Origin: Erythrobacter rubeus
Lineage (GTDB): Bacteria > Pseudomonadota > Alphaproteobacteria > Sphingomonadales > Sphingomonadaceae
NCBI RefSeq assembly: GCF_014705715.1
Contig: NZ_JACXLC010000001.1
Span: forward strand, 1,842,457-1,906,456
Length of the DNA: 64,000 nt
Reading direction: 5' to 3'
In this document: positions 1 to 8,758 of the stretch, in pieces
Layout: the number at the start of each line of letters is the position of its first letter
How positions within the stretch are numbered: the stretch's first letter is position 1
Position numbers and translations under genes: made by a program
Notes under the pieces: model-generated
The model's database searches: none
What the model was told of the DNA's origin: nothing
The model's input: only the letters and a program-made list of their open reading frames with translations

Positions 1-99
1 CGCGTCACCATGCCGATGCGCGGGCGCGCGGACAGCCTGAATGCAGCGGTGGCGGGCGCGGTGCTCGCCTACGAAGTGCTCGCTTCGCTTGAAGGATAG
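1..99 (+). CDS. SpoU/TrmH-family RNA 2'-O-methyltransferase, C-terminal end only
   Basis: The window opens inside this gene; only the last 32 codons and the TAG stop are present. The visible residues include MPMRGRADSLNAAVAGAV, which is the C-terminal SAM-binding knot motif of SpoU-class enzymes (Met-Arg/Gly-x-x-Ser-Leu-Asn-x-x-x-Ala). These enzymes methylate a ribose 2'-hydroxyl in rRNA or tRNA. Which RNA is modified cannot be told from the tail. The gene ends directly against the convergent rmuC stop at 100, with no room for a terminator. Confidence 0.7.
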   Translation, partial: RVTMPMRGRADSLNAAVAGAVLAYEVLASLEG

Positions 100-1506
100 T
101 TATTCGGCAGCGTCGCGGTCTTTGCCGCTGTCGCTCTCCAGAGCATCGATATCGTCATTGTTGTATCGCGGGGTCGCCTCGACCAGCGGAACATCTTCGA
201 TCTCCTTCGAGATTTCGATGCCCTTTTCGGCCATCCGCCGGCCCGAGGTGAGCACGTTACGCTCGAAGCTGCCGACGAACTTGTTGTAATTGTTCACCGC
301 GCTTTCGAGACCGCCGCCAACGCGCTTCATGTGATCGGCGGCCACCCGCAGGCGGTCGTACAATTCTGCGCCCATCTTGCCGATTTCCTGCGCCTCTTCG
401 GCCATCTTGTCCTGCCGCCAGACCTGCGCGACGGTGCGCGCAATGGCAACCAGGTTGGTCGGCGTCGCGAGCAGCACCTTGTTGCGGAAAGCGAAGTCCC
501 ACAGCTTGGGGTCGTGCTCAAGCGCGGCGGCGACGAAATGCTCGCCCGGCACAAACATCACCACGTAATCGGGCGCGCGTTCGAATTGGCTCTGATAGCT
601 CTTGCTGCCCAGCGTCTGGACGTGATTGCGCATGCTCTTCGCATGGAGGTCCAAGTGCGTGATCCGTTCAGCATCGTCGTCCGCCTCGAACGCGGCCTGG
701 TAGGCGTTGAGCGATACCTTCGCATCGATGACGAGCTGTTTCTGACCCGGTACGTTGACGATCGCGTCAGGCCGCAGCCGCCCGCTTTCGGTATCGACCG
801 ATTGTTCGAGATGGAAATCGGTGTGCTCGGCCAGCCCGCACTGTTCGAGCACGTTCTGCAGTGCACGCTCACCCCAGCGCCCGCGCGCCTTGGGCGCGTT
901 GGTGAGCGAGTTGCCAAGACGCTGCGCTTCGCGCCGGACCTCTTCCTGTCCTTCGCGCATCGACTGTATCAGGCCGTGAAGCTGCCCGAAAGCATCCTTG
1001 CGCTGGTTTTCGAGCGTTTCGACCTGCTGTTCGTACTTTGCCAGCCGCTCTCCGACCGGTGAAAGCAGCGCCTTGATCTTCTGCTCACCCGCTTCTTCCG
1101 ATTGCTTGAAACGTTCATCTGCGCGGCGGAGAAACGCCTCCTGCGCTTTGCCCAGCACCTGTGCGCCGGTGTTTTCGAATTCCTTCAGCAACGCCCCGCG
1201 CGATTCCTCAAGCAGACGCTTCTGTTCGGCAAATCCTGCGCGCTCTGCTTTTAACGCGGCGTTTTCGGCACGCGAAGCCTCCAGTTCTTCAGCCAATTGC
1301 CCGGCCCGGGCGGCGCGCTCGTTGGCCGCTGACAGATCAATCTTCGCCTCGCCGAGTTCGGCAATCGCCGTCTTGAACTCGCTCTCGCGCTCATCCAGTC
1401 GCGCTCGCAGGTCGCTTGCTGGCTTTCCGCCCAGAAACCACCCCACGCCCAGCCCGACGAGCAGCGCCAGCACTCCCACGACAGCGATCAGAACATTTGC
1501 ATCCAT
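100..1506 (-). CDS. rmuC: DNA recombination protein RmuC
   Basis: The 468-residue protein has the RmuC layout: one N-terminal membrane segment (about residues 4-24, rich in Val/Leu/Gly), a long charged coiled coil (about 35-190, many Ala/Glu/Arg heptads), then the RmuC nuclease-like domain. That domain carries RWGERALQNVLEQCGL and a later DAKVSLNAYQAAFEAD segment typical of the family. RmuC limits inversions at short repeats and is thought to cut or process DNA structures at the membrane. The reading frame is open 30 codons further upstream, but the start at 1506 places the hydrophobic anchor right at the N terminus, as in homologues. No clear Shine-Dalgarno precedes it. Confidence 0.9.
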   Translation of the reverse strand: MDANVLIAVVGVLALLVGLGVGWFLGGKPASDLRARLDERESEFKTAIAELGEAKIDLSAANERAARAGQLAEELEASRAENAALKAERAGFAEQKRLLEESRGALLKEFENTGAQVLGKAQEAFLRRADERFKQSEEAGEQKIKALLSPVGERLAKYEQQVETLENQRKDAFGQLHGLIQSMREGQEEVRREAQRLGNSLTNAPKARGRWGERALQNVLEQCGLAEHTDFHLEQSVDTESGRLRPDAIVNVPGQKQLVIDAKVSLNAYQAAFEADDDAERITHLDLHAKSMRNHVQTLGSKSYQSQFERAPDYVVMFVPGEHFVAAALEHDPKLWDFAFRNKVLLATPTNLVAIARTVAQVWRQDKMAEEAQEIGKMGAELYDRLRVAADHMKRVGGGLESAVNNYNKFVGSFERNVLTSGRRMAEKGIEISKEIEDVPLVEATPRYNNDDIDALESDSGKDRDAAE

Positions 1507-1610
1507 CTGTGGAACATAGCTGGAACGAAGGCGCAGGCCAAGCGTCAAAGCCGCCAATTCGGAACCAATCCCCAGCCCCGTTCGCTCCAATTCCAAAGGA
1601 GAGAAAATCC

Positions 1611-2012
1611 ATGTCGATCAAGGAAATGATACAGGACCACCCGCATGTGGGTGACGATTACAATTCGGACCTCGGCGACGCGGTGAAGCATGCGATGTAC
1701 GGTGCGGCGATCATTAATTCGTGCGCCGATGCCTGCTTAGCGCACAAGGACGAGGATCGGGCGGAGTGCATTCGCCGCTGCCTCGACGCCTCGGACGCGT
1801 GCACGGCGTTTTACCGCATGGGATCGCGCCGCACCGGTCAGAATGTGATCGCGATCCGCGCCATGGGTCTCGCGACCATCGTCGCGTGCGAGCAGTGCCT
1901 CGAACATTGCTCCATGCATGATGACCGGCACTGCAAGCGCTGCGTGCAGATGTGCGAAGAGGTGATCCGCGACGTAAAGAAAGCGGTCGGCCGCATGAAA
2001 ACCGAAGGATGA
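1611..2012 (+). CDS. Cys-rich four-helix bundle copper-binding-like protein (DUF326 type)
   Basis: This 133-residue protein has repeated paired cysteines: NSCADAC, CIRRCLDASDAC, CEQCLEHC, CKRCVQMC, with several histidines between them. That spacing matches the ferredoxin-like/DUF326 four-helix bundle family, whose studied members bind copper inside the cell or periplasm. No signal peptide is visible, so a cytosolic protein is likely. The start is decided by a strong Shine-Dalgarno (AAAGGAGAG, about 1595-1603) before ATG 1611, although the frame is open further upstream. Metal identity is inferred from the family. It has no partner genes here; rmuC is divergent and def is convergent. Confidence 0.8.
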   Translation: MSIKEMIQDHPHVGDDYNSDLGDAVKHAMYGAAIINSCADACLAHKDEDRAECIRRCLDASDACTAFYRMGSRRTGQNVIAIRAMGLATIVACEQCLEHCSMHDDRHCKRCVQMCEEVIRDVKKAVGRMKTEG

Positions 2013-2022
2013 AAAATGAGGT

Positions 2023-2122
2023 CGGGCCGACAAATAGTCGGCCCGCAAGCGCGACTGCCCGCCCGCACCGGGCGTAGCTCGGCTACGCGTCTAGCGAGGA
2101 CGCTCACCGGGATGGGTGAGCG
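2023..2122. terminator. Two hairpins between convergent genes (candidate bidirectional terminator)
   Basis: The gap between the copper-binding-like gene and def holds two perfect inverted repeats. The first is CGGGCCGAC (2023-2031), a five-base loop, then GTCGGCCCG (2037-2045); read on the minus strand it is followed by a run of T at about 2013-2018, so it fits a rho-independent end for def transcription. The second is CGCTCACC (2101-2108) with GGTGAGCG (2115-2122) and has no T run. Terminator function is inferred from structure only. Confidence 0.45.
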
Positions 2123-2131
2123 CAAAACACA

Positions 2132-2704
2132 TCACGCCGCCTGACGCAGCTTTTTCAACTTCTTGAGCGCCATCTGCCGCTTCAGGCGAGACAGGTGGTC
2201 GATGAACAGGATGCCTTCGAGGTGATCCATCTCATGCTGGAGGCAGGTTGCCAGCAGCCCTTCGAGCTTCTCTTCATGATGATTGCCATCGAGGTCCTGA
2301 TACCGGACCGTGCAGGTCGCCGGGCGGTCCACATCGGCATAGATTTCCGGTACCGACAGGCACCCTTCCTGATAGGTCGATAGTTCTTCTGCCGGATCGA
2401 CGATCACTGGATTGATGAAGATGCGCGGCTCTTTCTTCGTCGCGGGATGCGTGTGCTTGTGCCCGTCATGCTCGCATTCAACCGGCTCGGCATCGGGATC
2501 CTCGGGTTGAAGGTCGATCACCAGCACCCGTTTGGGCACGCCGACCTGGATTGCCGCGAGGCCGATGCCGGGCGCATCGTACATCGTTTCGAACATGTCT
2601 TCGACGAGCTGCTTGAGCTCATCGTCGAACTCATCGGGTTCGACAGGGACGGACACGGTTTTGAGCCGGGGATCCGGCACTTCAAGAATTTCGCGAATAG
2701 CCAT
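2132..2704 (-). CDS. def: Peptide deformylase
   Basis: Removes the N-formyl group from nascent proteins. All three metal-site motifs are present: GIGLAAIQ (about 46-53), EGCLS with the metal-ligand Cys (113-117) and HEMDH (157-161). The length of 190 residues is usual. A His/Asp/Glu-rich insertion sits at about residues 69-90, before the [10 protein letters not shown] strand; similar acidic insertions occur in alphaproteobacterial deformylases. The upstream GNAT reading frame runs 187 nt into this gene in another frame, and no Shine-Dalgarno is visible before ATG 2704. The genes recR-GNAT-def are transcribed together and diverge from fmt, the enzyme that adds the formyl group to initiator tRNA. 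Confidence 0.95.
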   Translation of the reverse strand: MAIREILEVPDPRLKTVSVPVEPDEFDDELKQLVEDMFETMYDAPGIGLAAIQVGVPKRVLVIDLQPEDPDAEPVECEHDGHKHTHPATKKEPRIFINPVIVDPAEELSTYQEGCLSVPEIYADVDRPATCTVRYQDLDGNHHEEKLEGLLATCLQHEMDHLEGILFIDHLSRLKRQMALKKLKKLRQAA

Positions 2705-3192
2705 GGAAGTAATTTAGTGCGTGCGGCGCAGCCTCGCAAGCGTAACGGTTCGATGAGGGTGATCGCTGAGGCTGCAGGATCCCATCGATAATAGGCGCGG
2801 CCATCATCGATGCGATCAAGCTTCAGGCCGCGGCGCTCATAAAATCGCCGTGCGCCTGAATTGCCTTCGTCGGTTCGCAGCCAGAAACCGCGTGACATCT
2901 CGCGCTGCGCAAAACTGAGCAGTTTTTCCCCGATGCCTTGGTTCTGATGTTCGGGAGCGACAAAGAGCTGGCTCAGGCAGGCGTCCTCGCGGTCGATGGC
3001 AAGAAATGCCGCTATCCCGGTGTCCGAGCGGCCCACCCAGATGTCCCATGGCTCGTCCCGCAGGCGCTGCTCCAGGACAATTCGCGTTACTCCTTCGCCG
3101 TGCTCTGCACCGGTCGAAAGCCAGCTTCGATACCAGAGGTCGGCAACCTCACCGAAATCAGCATCTGCCAGCCCCTCGATGCGCAGCGTCAT
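2518..3192 (-). CDS. GNAT-family N-acetyltransferase with a tail overlapping def
   Basis: The first 143 or so residues are a complete GNAT domain: beta strands around [17 protein letters not shown], then [20 protein letters not shown] with the acetyl-CoA pyrophosphate loop (Gln/Arg-x-x-Gly-x-Gly/Ala type), and the C-terminal [13 protein letters not shown] motif. The substrate cannot be predicted. Its ATG overlaps the recR stop (ATGA at 3189-3192), which points to translational coupling. The frame does not stop at the end of the domain: about 80 low-complexity Ser/Arg-rich residues follow, the last 62 of them read out of frame from def codons. That tail is probably not a folded domain; a one-base change near 2715 would end the protein just before def. 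Confidence 0.75.
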   Translation of the reverse strand: MTLRIEGLADADFGEVADLWYRSWLSTGAEHGEGVTRIVLEQRLRDEPWDIWVGRSDTGIAAFLAIDREDACLSQLFVAPEHQNQGIGEKLLSFAQREMSRGFWLRTDEGNSGARRFYERRGLKLDRIDDGRAYYRWDPAASAITLIEPLRLRGCAARTKLLPWLFAKFLKCRIPGSKPCPSLSNPMSSTMSSSSSSKTCSKRCTMRPASASRQSRSACPNGCW

Positions 3193-3785
3193 CCCACGGG
3201 CAGCCGCGCGCGCAGGGCCTGCGCCAGCGTGCCTTCGTCGAGATAATCCAGCTCGCCGCCGACCGGCAGGCCGTGGGCGAGCTGCGTGATGCGGACATTG
3301 TGCGGCTCCAGCCGTTCGGCGAGATAATGCGCGGTCGTTTGCCCTTCGAGCGTGGCGTTCATGGCGAGCACCACCTCGTCGACCGCCCCGCCCGCGACGC
3401 GCTCGAGCAGGTCGGCGATGTTGAGATCTTCCGGCCCCACTCCGTCGAGCGCGGACAGTCTGCCGCCAAGTACATGATACCGACCCTGGAACAACCGCGC
3501 CCGGTCGAGCGCCCAGACATCGGCAACGTCCTCGACCACGCAGATCGATTTGTCATCGCGCTTGGCATCGGCGCAGATACCGCACGGATCGCGTGTGTCG
3601 ACATTGCCGCAGGTCGAGCATTCGACCAGCGTTTCCGAAACGGCGTCGAGCGCCTCCAGCAGAGCGGGCAGCGCCTGTTCGCGGTTCTTCACCAGCCACA
3701 GCACCGCACGCCGCGCCGAACGCGGCCCCAGTCCGGGAAGCCGGGCCAATGCGCCGGAAAGCGCTTCGATCTCTTGCGATGCCAT
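3189..3785 (-). CDS. recR: Recombination mediator RecR
   Basis: RecR works with RecO and RecF to load RecA onto single-stranded DNA. The 198 residues show the usual order: a helix-hairpin-helix ([14 protein letters not shown], about 15-28), a four-cysteine zinc finger ([16 protein letters not shown], about 56-71), a Toprim domain starting at [10 protein letters not shown], and the C-terminal [12 protein letters not shown]alker-B-like segment. The start at 3785 is the only one that keeps the HhH. It is the first gene of a recR-GNAT-def unit and its promoter must lie in the 53 bp it shares with divergent fmt. Confidence 0.95.
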   Translation of the reverse strand: MASQEIEALSGALARLPGLGPRSARRAVLWLVKNREQALPALLEALDAVSETLVECSTCGNVDTRDPCGICADAKRDDKSICVVEDVADVWALDRARLFQGRYHVLGGRLSALDGVGPEDLNIADLLERVAGGAVDEVVLAMNATLEGQTTAHYLAERLEPHNVRITQLAHGLPVGGELDYLDEGTLAQALRARLPVG

Positions 3786-3838
3786 GAGGGGAGAGATAGG
3801 GGCTGGCGCGGAAACGAGAAAGGCCGGGGCGAAGCTTC

Positions 3839-4744
3839 ATGCGCATAATTTTCATGGGAACGCCCGATTTTGCAGTGCCCGCGCTCGCCGCCCTTGATGC
3901 CGCCGGCCACGAAGTCGCATGCGTTTACACCCAGCCGCCACGTCCGGCAGGCCGAGGGAAGAAGCTACGCCCCTCCCCCGTGCAGGCCAAAGCGGAAGAG
4001 CTGGGCATAGAAGTGCGCTCACCAAGATCGCTCAAAGGCGAAGAAGCGCAGGCCGAATTTGCAGCGCTCAATGCCGATGTCGCGGTGGTCGCCGCCTATG
4101 GTCTCATCCTGCCGCAGGCGGTGCTCGATGCGCCGAGCCACGGCTGTCTCAACATCCACGCCTCGATCCTTCCCCGCTGGCGCGGTGCTGCGCCAATCCA
4201 CCGCGCGATAATGGCAGGGGACGAAGAAACCGGCGTCACGATTATGCAGATGGAAGCCGGGCTCGATACAGGGCCGATGCTGCACATCGTGCGCACCCCG
4301 ATCGAAGACAAGACGACCGGAGAATTGACCGAGGAACTCGCCGAATTGGGCGCAAGCGCCATGGTTGAGGTGCTTGCCGACCTAGGCGGCTTCGCAGCGC
4401 AGCCGCAGGATGAGCGCCAAGCGACCTACGCGCCCAAGATCGACAAGGCGGAGGCGCGGATCGACTGGTCACGCCCGGCGAGCGAGCTGGTCCGCTATGT
4501 GCACGGTCTGGCGCCATTTCCGGGCGCCTGGTTCGAACTGGAAGGCGAGCGGGTTAAGCTGCTCAAGGGTGAGTCCAAGACCGCATCCGGCGCACCGGGC
4601 ACCGTGCTGAACGATGACTTGACGATCGCCTGCGGGAGCGGCGCGATCCAGCCTCTCCGCCTTCAGCGCGCGGGCAAGCCGGCAATGAACCGCAGCGATT
4701 TCCTCAGAGGCCGTGCGATTAAAGTTGGGAGCACAATCGTATGA
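3839..4744 (+). CDS. fmt: Methionyl-tRNA formyltransferase
   Basis: Formylates Met-tRNA(fMet) from 10-formyl-tetrahydrofolate. The 301 residues contain the N-terminal Rossmann strand [16 protein letters not shown], the folate and catalytic segment [19 protein letters not shown] (about 103-121, with Asn and His) and the following [16 protein letters not shown] loop with the catalytic Asp. A C-terminal OB-like domain follows from about residue 205. The start is ATG 3839. The gene faces away from def, which undoes its product's modification. Its stop overlaps the next ATG by four bases (ATGA). Confidence 0.96.
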   Translation: MRIIFMGTPDFAVPALAALDAAGHEVACVYTQPPRPAGRGKKLRPSPVQAKAEELGIEVRSPRSLKGEEAQAEFAALNADVAVVAAYGLILPQAVLDAPSHGCLNIHASILPRWRGAAPIHRAIMAGDEETGVTIMQMEAGLDTGPMLHIVRTPIEDKTTGELTEELAELGASAMVEVLADLGGFAAQPQDERQATYAPKIDKAEARIDWSRPASELVRYVHGLAPFPGAWFELEGERVKLLKGESKTASGAPGTVLNDDLTIACGSGAIQPLRLQRAGKPAMNRSDFLRGRAIKVGSTIV

Positions 4745-5271
4745 GCCGCCAACCGTGGTTTGCGTTGGGCGTGACTGTCTTGTCGGTAGGCTTCTTTTAT
4801 TACCAGCTTGAAAGCTGTTCAAGCGCGCTCGAAAGCGAACCTCCACCGCCGCCACGTACTGATCCAGTTCCGATAGTCGCCTTTGACGATCTAGTTGAGA
4901 TTAGCCCATTGACGGTTTCTGATCAGCTAATCATTTGCAAAAAGGATCGGGGCAATGGTTCCACCGTCTATTCATTCACTGTTTGGGACGGAGCCGTATG
5001 GAGATACGACAGCGTTAAGAACCTTGCCGATCGGAAATGCCCACTGACAGACGGAACGTGCAAATTCGGTTGGTTCGGGGAACGCTTGGCCTTGATCGCG
5101 AAGGCACCTACTCGAACCTACACTTATCTGGTCGACCTTGACAAACTTGAGATGGATGAGGTGGTCGACCTGAATTTTTCCAATATGGGCCTAGAGCCGT
5201 CGCTAAATCCAACCGTGCCGTGCATGTCGCGTCCAAAGCCAATCGGCGTACTTAAGACTTCAGCGGAATGA
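4741..5271 (+). CDS. Orphan single-anchor protein inserted between fmt and truA
   Basis: I do not recognise this 176-residue protein. It starts with a short hydrophobic stretch (about residues 6-21) acting as a signal anchor or signal peptide, then a proline run (PPPPPRTDP), then a region with several cysteines (Cys at about 66, 99, 107 and near the C terminus) and a [10 protein letters not shown] stretch suggesting a beta-rich extracytoplasmic domain. Its base composition is clearly more AT-rich than fmt or truA, with codons such as CTA, ATA and TTT that neighbours avoid. Both ends make perfect ATGA overlaps, with fmt upstream and truA downstream, so it is translationally coupled inside a housekeeping operon. 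Recent acquisition is an inference. Confidence 0.65.
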   Translation: MSRQPWFALGVTVLSVGFFYYQLESCSSALESEPPPPPRTDPVPIVAFDDLVEISPLTVSDQLIICKKDRGNGSTVYSFTVWDGAVWRYDSVKNLADRKCPLTDGTCKFGWFGERLALIAKAPTRTYTYLVDLDKLEMDEVVDLNFSNMGLEPSLNPTVPCMSRPKPIGVLKTSAE

Positions 5272-6032
5272 CGCGCTTCGCCCTCATCTACGAGTTCGAC
5301 GGCACGCCGTACCAAGGCCTACAGCGGCAAAAGCATGGGCCAAGCGTGCAGCAGGCGATCGAGGACGCACTGCACGCGATCACCGGCGAGGATGCCGTGC
5401 TTCATTCGTCGGGCAGGACCGATGCAGGGGTACATGCGATCGCCATGCGCAGCCATGTCGATCTGGAAACCGAGCTGACGCCGTTCCGCCTGATGGGAGC
5501 TATCAACGCCCATCTGCGGCCGCAGCCCATCGCGGTGAACCTCTGCGAGATCGTGCCGGAGGACTGGCATGCGCGGTTCTCCTGCACGGGCCGCAAGTAT
5601 CTCTACCGGATCGTCAATCGCCGCGCGCCGCTCGCGCTCGCGAAGAACCGCGCGTGGCAGGTCGCTCCGCAGCTCGATATCGAAGCGATGCGGGAGGCCG
5701 CAAAGTCGCTGATAGGCGAGCACGACTTCACCACCTTTCGCTCGGTCAAATGCCAGGCGAAAGATCCGGTGAAGACGCTCGACCGGCTCGATGTCGCGCA
5801 AACAGACGGACCATACGGCCCGGAAATCCATATCCATGCAGAGGCGCGAAGCTTCCTCCACCACCAGGTCCGATCGATGGTCGGCTGCCTCAAATTCGTC
5901 GGCGCGGGGACTTGGGAGGTCGAGCGGGTTGCACAGGCGCTCGCCGCGCGCGACCGCCAGCAATTGGGACTTAACGCGCCGCCGCACGGGCTGTATTTCG
6001 TGGCGGCACTTTATCCGGAAGGGGGCGGCTGA
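5268..6032 (+). CDS. truA: tRNA pseudouridine(38-40) synthase TruA
   Basis: Isomerises uridines 38-40 in the tRNA anticodon arm. The catalytic aspartate lies in GRTDAGVHA (about residues 48-56). RKYLYRI and the later [14 protein letters not shown] segment ([10 protein letters not shown] here) are family signatures. The 254-residue length is normal. ATG 5268 overlaps the stop of the preceding orphan (ATGA). A membrane-protein gene follows 2 bp after the stop. Confidence 0.96.
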   Translation: MTRFALIYEFDGTPYQGLQRQKHGPSVQQAIEDALHAITGEDAVLHSSGRTDAGVHAIAMRSHVDLETELTPFRLMGAINAHLRPQPIAVNLCEIVPEDWHARFSCTGRKYLYRIVNRRAPLALAKNRAWQVAPQLDIEAMREAAKSLIGEHDFTTFRSVKCQAKDPVKTLDRLDVAQTDGPYGPEIHIHAEARSFLHHQVRSMVGCLKFVGAGTWEVERVAQALAARDRQQLGLNAPPHGLYFVAALYPEGGG

Positions 6033-6034
6033 CA

Positions 6035-6448
6035 ATGGCGAAGTGGTACAAGTTCCCCACCAGTTCGGCGATGTCCGAAGGCGACTACCGCGCCGGGCTC
6101 AGCGCGATGAATATCGTGTTTGGGGCCGTATTGGGTTTCGTACTCGTGGGCGGACAGGAATTGCCTGTCACGGACTTCATGGCCATGCTGAGCATCAGCG
6201 CGCTAATCGTGATGATGATCCAGGCAATCGCGCTGAGCGAGTACACTTTGTTCAACGTCGCATCGACGGCCGCTGCCATCTATTTCCTGCCGGAAGTGGC
6301 AGAAGAGTTTTTCAGCATCGCAAAGGTGCCCAAATTGCAGCCTACACTCGCCGTGTGGGCCACGATGGCCGTAATCCTCGAGCTGTCGCCGCGCGAAAAG
6401 ACCGATCCCGAAACCACAAAGAAAATCACTGGAGAGACAAACCCATGA
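6035..6448 (+). CDS. Small integral membrane protein of unknown function
   Basis: The 137-residue protein is mainly hydrophobic with about four membrane segments by eye (about 24-41, 48-67, 72-88, 102-117) and a charged C-terminal tail ending in KKITGETNP. I recognise no family. It begins 2 bp after truA and its TGA overlaps the ATG of the following oxidoreductase (ATGA), so it belongs to the fmt-truA operon. The tight spacing and ordinary codon use support a real gene; function cannot be inferred. Confidence 0.7.
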   Translation: MAKWYKFPTSSAMSEGDYRAGLSAMNIVFGAVLGFVLVGGQELPVTDFMAMLSISALIVMMIQAIALSEYTLFNVASTAAAIYFLPEVAEEFFSIAKVPKLQPTLAVWATMAVILELSPREKTDPETTKKITGETNP

Positions 6449-7557
6449 CCATGACCGGCAAACAGCTATTCACCACCCTTGGCGCGGATGGCAAACTCAC
6501 GCTTGAAATCAGCGAGGAGAGCTTCCCGCAGCCCACCGGAAACCAGGTCCTGGTCAAGATGGAGGCGGCACCGATCAATCCCTCCGATCTTGCTATCCTC
6601 ACAAGCGCGGCGGATTTCGAGAACGCGGATTATTCCACCGGCAAGGTTGTCGCCGACATGCCGGAACCTTTCCTTTCCGGTCAGAAGAACCGCCATGGAC
6701 AGCGCCTTCCGGCAGGCAATGAAGGTGCCGGTGAAGTCGTCGCGACGGGTGACGGCGACATGGCGAAGGCGCTGATGGGTCAGCGCGTTGCCTGCGTACC
6801 GGGCAATGCATTCAGCCAGTATGCCATCGCCGATGCCATGATGTGCCTGCCGCTGGGCGATCATTCGAGCGAGGTTGGCGCGTCCAGCTTCGTCAACCCG
6901 ATGACCGCCTTGGGCTTTGTCGAGACCGCGAAGATGGAAGGCCACGACGCGATCGTGCACCTCGCCGCGGCCTCCAACCTTGGTCAGATGCTCAACAAGA
7001 TCGCGATCGAGGACGGGCTGAAGGTCGTCAACGTCGTGCGCAAGCAGGAGCATGTCGACCTGCTGAAGGGCATCGGCGCGAAGTACATCGTGAATTCGTC
7101 GGACGACGATTACATGAAGCAGCTTCGCAGCGCGATCAAGGAAACCGGGGCCTATCTCGGCTTCGATCCGATCGGTGGCGGTCAGGCCAGCGACAACGTG
7201 TTGAAAGCGATGGAACAGGTCGCGGCCTCGCAGATGGACGAGTACTCACGCTACGGCTCAACGCAGGACAAGAAGATGTACATGTACGGGCGGCTCGACC
7301 TCAGCCCGACCATCCTCACGCCAAGCTACGGCCTGCAATGGGGCATTTCGGGCTGGCTTCTGACGCCGTTCCTTCAGAAGGCCGGCATGGAAACGGTCGT
7401 GAAGATGCGCACCCGCGTCCAGCAGAACCTCACCACGACCTTTGCTTCGCACTACAAGGCGAAGGTCAATCTGGAAGAAATGCTGACCAAGGACGCCATC
7501 ACCGATTATCGCCAGATGAAGACCGGCGAAAAATACCTGGTCACGCCCTGGTCCTGA
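6445..7557 (+). CDS. Zinc-type alcohol dehydrogenase-like (MDR) oxidoreductase
   Basis: A 370-residue member of the medium-chain dehydrogenase/reductase superfamily. The N-terminal GroES-like domain shows VLVKMEAAPINPSDLA, typical of quinone-reductase/enoyl-reductase branches; the Rossmann part shows AASNLGQMLNKIA and KVVNVVRKQEHVDLLKGIGA. The catalytic and structural zinc cysteines of true alcohol dehydrogenases are absent, so it is probably an NADPH-dependent reductase of quinones or enones. The start is ATG 6445, chosen by the GGAGAG at 6431-6436 and the ATGA overlap with the gene before it; the open frame extends far upstream through truA but only as a shadow. It ends 8 bp from the convergent asparaginase. 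Confidence 0.85.
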   Translation: MTMTGKQLFTTLGADGKLTLEISEESFPQPTGNQVLVKMEAAPINPSDLAILTSAADFENADYSTGKVVADMPEPFLSGQKNRHGQRLPAGNEGAGEVVATGDGDMAKALMGQRVACVPGNAFSQYAIADAMMCLPLGDHSSEVGASSFVNPMTALGFVETAKMEGHDAIVHLAAASNLGQMLNKIAIEDGLKVVNVVRKQEHVDLLKGIGAKYIVNSSDDDYMKQLRSAIKETGAYLGFDPIGGGQASDNVLKAMEQVAASQMDEYSRYGSTQDKKMYMYGRLDLSPTILTPSYGLQWGISGWLLTPFLQKAGMETVVKMRTRVQQNLTTTFASHYKAKVNLEEMLTKDAITDYRQMKTGEKYLVTPWS

Positions 7558-7565
7558 CCTGACGG

Positions 7566-8552
7566 CTAGGGATTGTCGAAAGCGGCCTGGATTGTCTCCA
7601 GGTCGCTTACCCCTTCTGAAAGCAACAATTTGAGCAGGATCCGCGATTTCTGCGGATTGAGCGCGCGCGCCGCGACGAAACGGTTGGCGTCATCCTCGCC
7701 CTCTTCGCGGTCGACGAGTCCTTCATCGACGCGGCTGGCGCGCACGACGACCACGCCATCGCGTGCGTATTCCGCCAGACGGCGCCGCACGCCATCGGGC
7801 ATGTTGCCCTCACCCGCACCGGCGACGATGATCCCCTTCGCGTTTTCTCCAAGAATACGGTCAACGAGGTCCGCTTCGATCCCGGCGGCAACGTAGAGGA
7901 TCGGCACTTCGGGCAAATCTTCGCTATAGGAGAACCGCGCGCCTTCACCTTCGCGCCATGGATTGCCAAACCATTCGAGCGCGCTCGGCGTGACCAGTGC
8001 GATGCCGCCGCGCGGAAAGCCGCGGAACGCATCATCAGTCCCGCGCGTGCGCACTTTGCGAACATCGCGCGCCCCCAGCACGCGGTCTCCCATCACCACC
8101 AGCACGCCGCGTCCGCTAGCGCCTGCATCTCCTGCAACCCACACTGCATTCACGAAATTGCGCATCCCGTCGCTGCCCACAACATCGGCCGGACGCATCG
8201 CGCCGACCAGCACGACCGGCTTGGTCGCGGGAAGCGTCAGGTCGAGCAGGAATGCCGTCTCTTCTGCCGTGTCGGTGCCGTGAGTGACGACGATCCCGTC
8301 GATCGCATCGTCGGCCATCGCAGCGGTGATTTCACGGTGCAGCTTGGTCCAGATCGGGGGACCGATGTCTTCCGATCCAATATTGGCGATCTGCTTGCCG
8401 GTTAGCTTCGCCGAGAGCCCGAATTCGGCGACCTGCTGAAGCCAATCCTCGATCGCGATCTGGCCCGGACGATAATCGTGACGGGTGGCCGAGCCGGCAA
8501 TACCCGCAATGGTCCCTCCGGTAGCGAGGACGAGGAGATTGGGTGCACTCAT
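7566..8552 (-). CDS. Asparaginase
   Basis: Hydrolyses L-asparagine to aspartate and ammonia. Both catalytic threonine motifs are there: LATGGTIAG (Thr14) and VVTHGTDT (about 89-96), followed by AMRPADVVGSDGMRN, the usual dimer-contact segment. At 328 residues without a signal peptide it looks like a cytosolic type. A separate short transcription unit, it starts about 110 bp from tRNA-Val on the other strand. Whether it prefers asparagine or glutamine cannot be decided here. Confidence 0.92.
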   Translation of the reverse strand: MSAPNLLVLATGGTIAGIAGSATRHDYRPGQIAIEDWLQQVAEFGLSAKLTGKQIANIGSEDIGPPIWTKLHREITAAMADDAIDGIVVTHGTDTAEETAFLLDLTLPATKPVVLVGAMRPADVVGSDGMRNFVNAVWVAGDAGASGRGVLVVMGDRVLGARDVRKVRTRGTDDAFRGFPRGGIALVTPSALEWFGNPWREGEGARFSYSEDLPEVPILYVAAGIEADLVDRILGENAKGIIVAGAGEGNMPDGVRRRLAEYARDGVVVVRASRVDEGLVDREEGEDDANRFVAARALNPQKSRILLKLLLSEGVSDLETIQAAFDNP

Positions 8553-8661
8553 GGCAGACGCGTTTAGCGCCGCGATACGATTTCGACCATATCAGCGATT
8601 GATTTTGCGTTTTTAGCCGCTAGATAGCGCTCTCTCGCCCGTTCAAGGGCGCCCGTGGTTG

Positions 8662-8737
8662 GGGCGATTAGCTCAGTTGGTAGAGCATCTCGTTTACACC
8701 GAGAGGGTCGGCAGTTCGAGCCTGTCATCGCCCACCA
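8662..8737 (+). tRNA. tRNA-Val (anticodon TAC)
   Basis: A full 76-nt cloverleaf: acceptor GGGCGAT pairs with ATCGCCC, the D arm is GCTC-AGTTGGTAGA-G(A)GC type, the anticodon stem TCTCG/CGAGA encloses TTTACAC with anticodon TAC, and the T arm GGCAG-TTCGAGC-CTGTC is canonical. A and an encoded CCA end the gene (8734-8737). It sits alone between asparaginase and the tlpA-like gene. Confidence 0.97.
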
Positions 8738-8758
8738 CGTTTTCAAACAATCGCGGAT

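Noticed and set aside
2518..3192. GNAT near recR as the missing PseH
   Set aside because: It is 30 kb away, coupled to recR and def, and has a general GNAT sequence without PseH features.
5791..6444. Long upstream extension of the MDR oxidoreductase frame
   Set aside because: It runs through truA and the membrane-protein gene in another frame; the conserved domain and ribosome site start at 6445.
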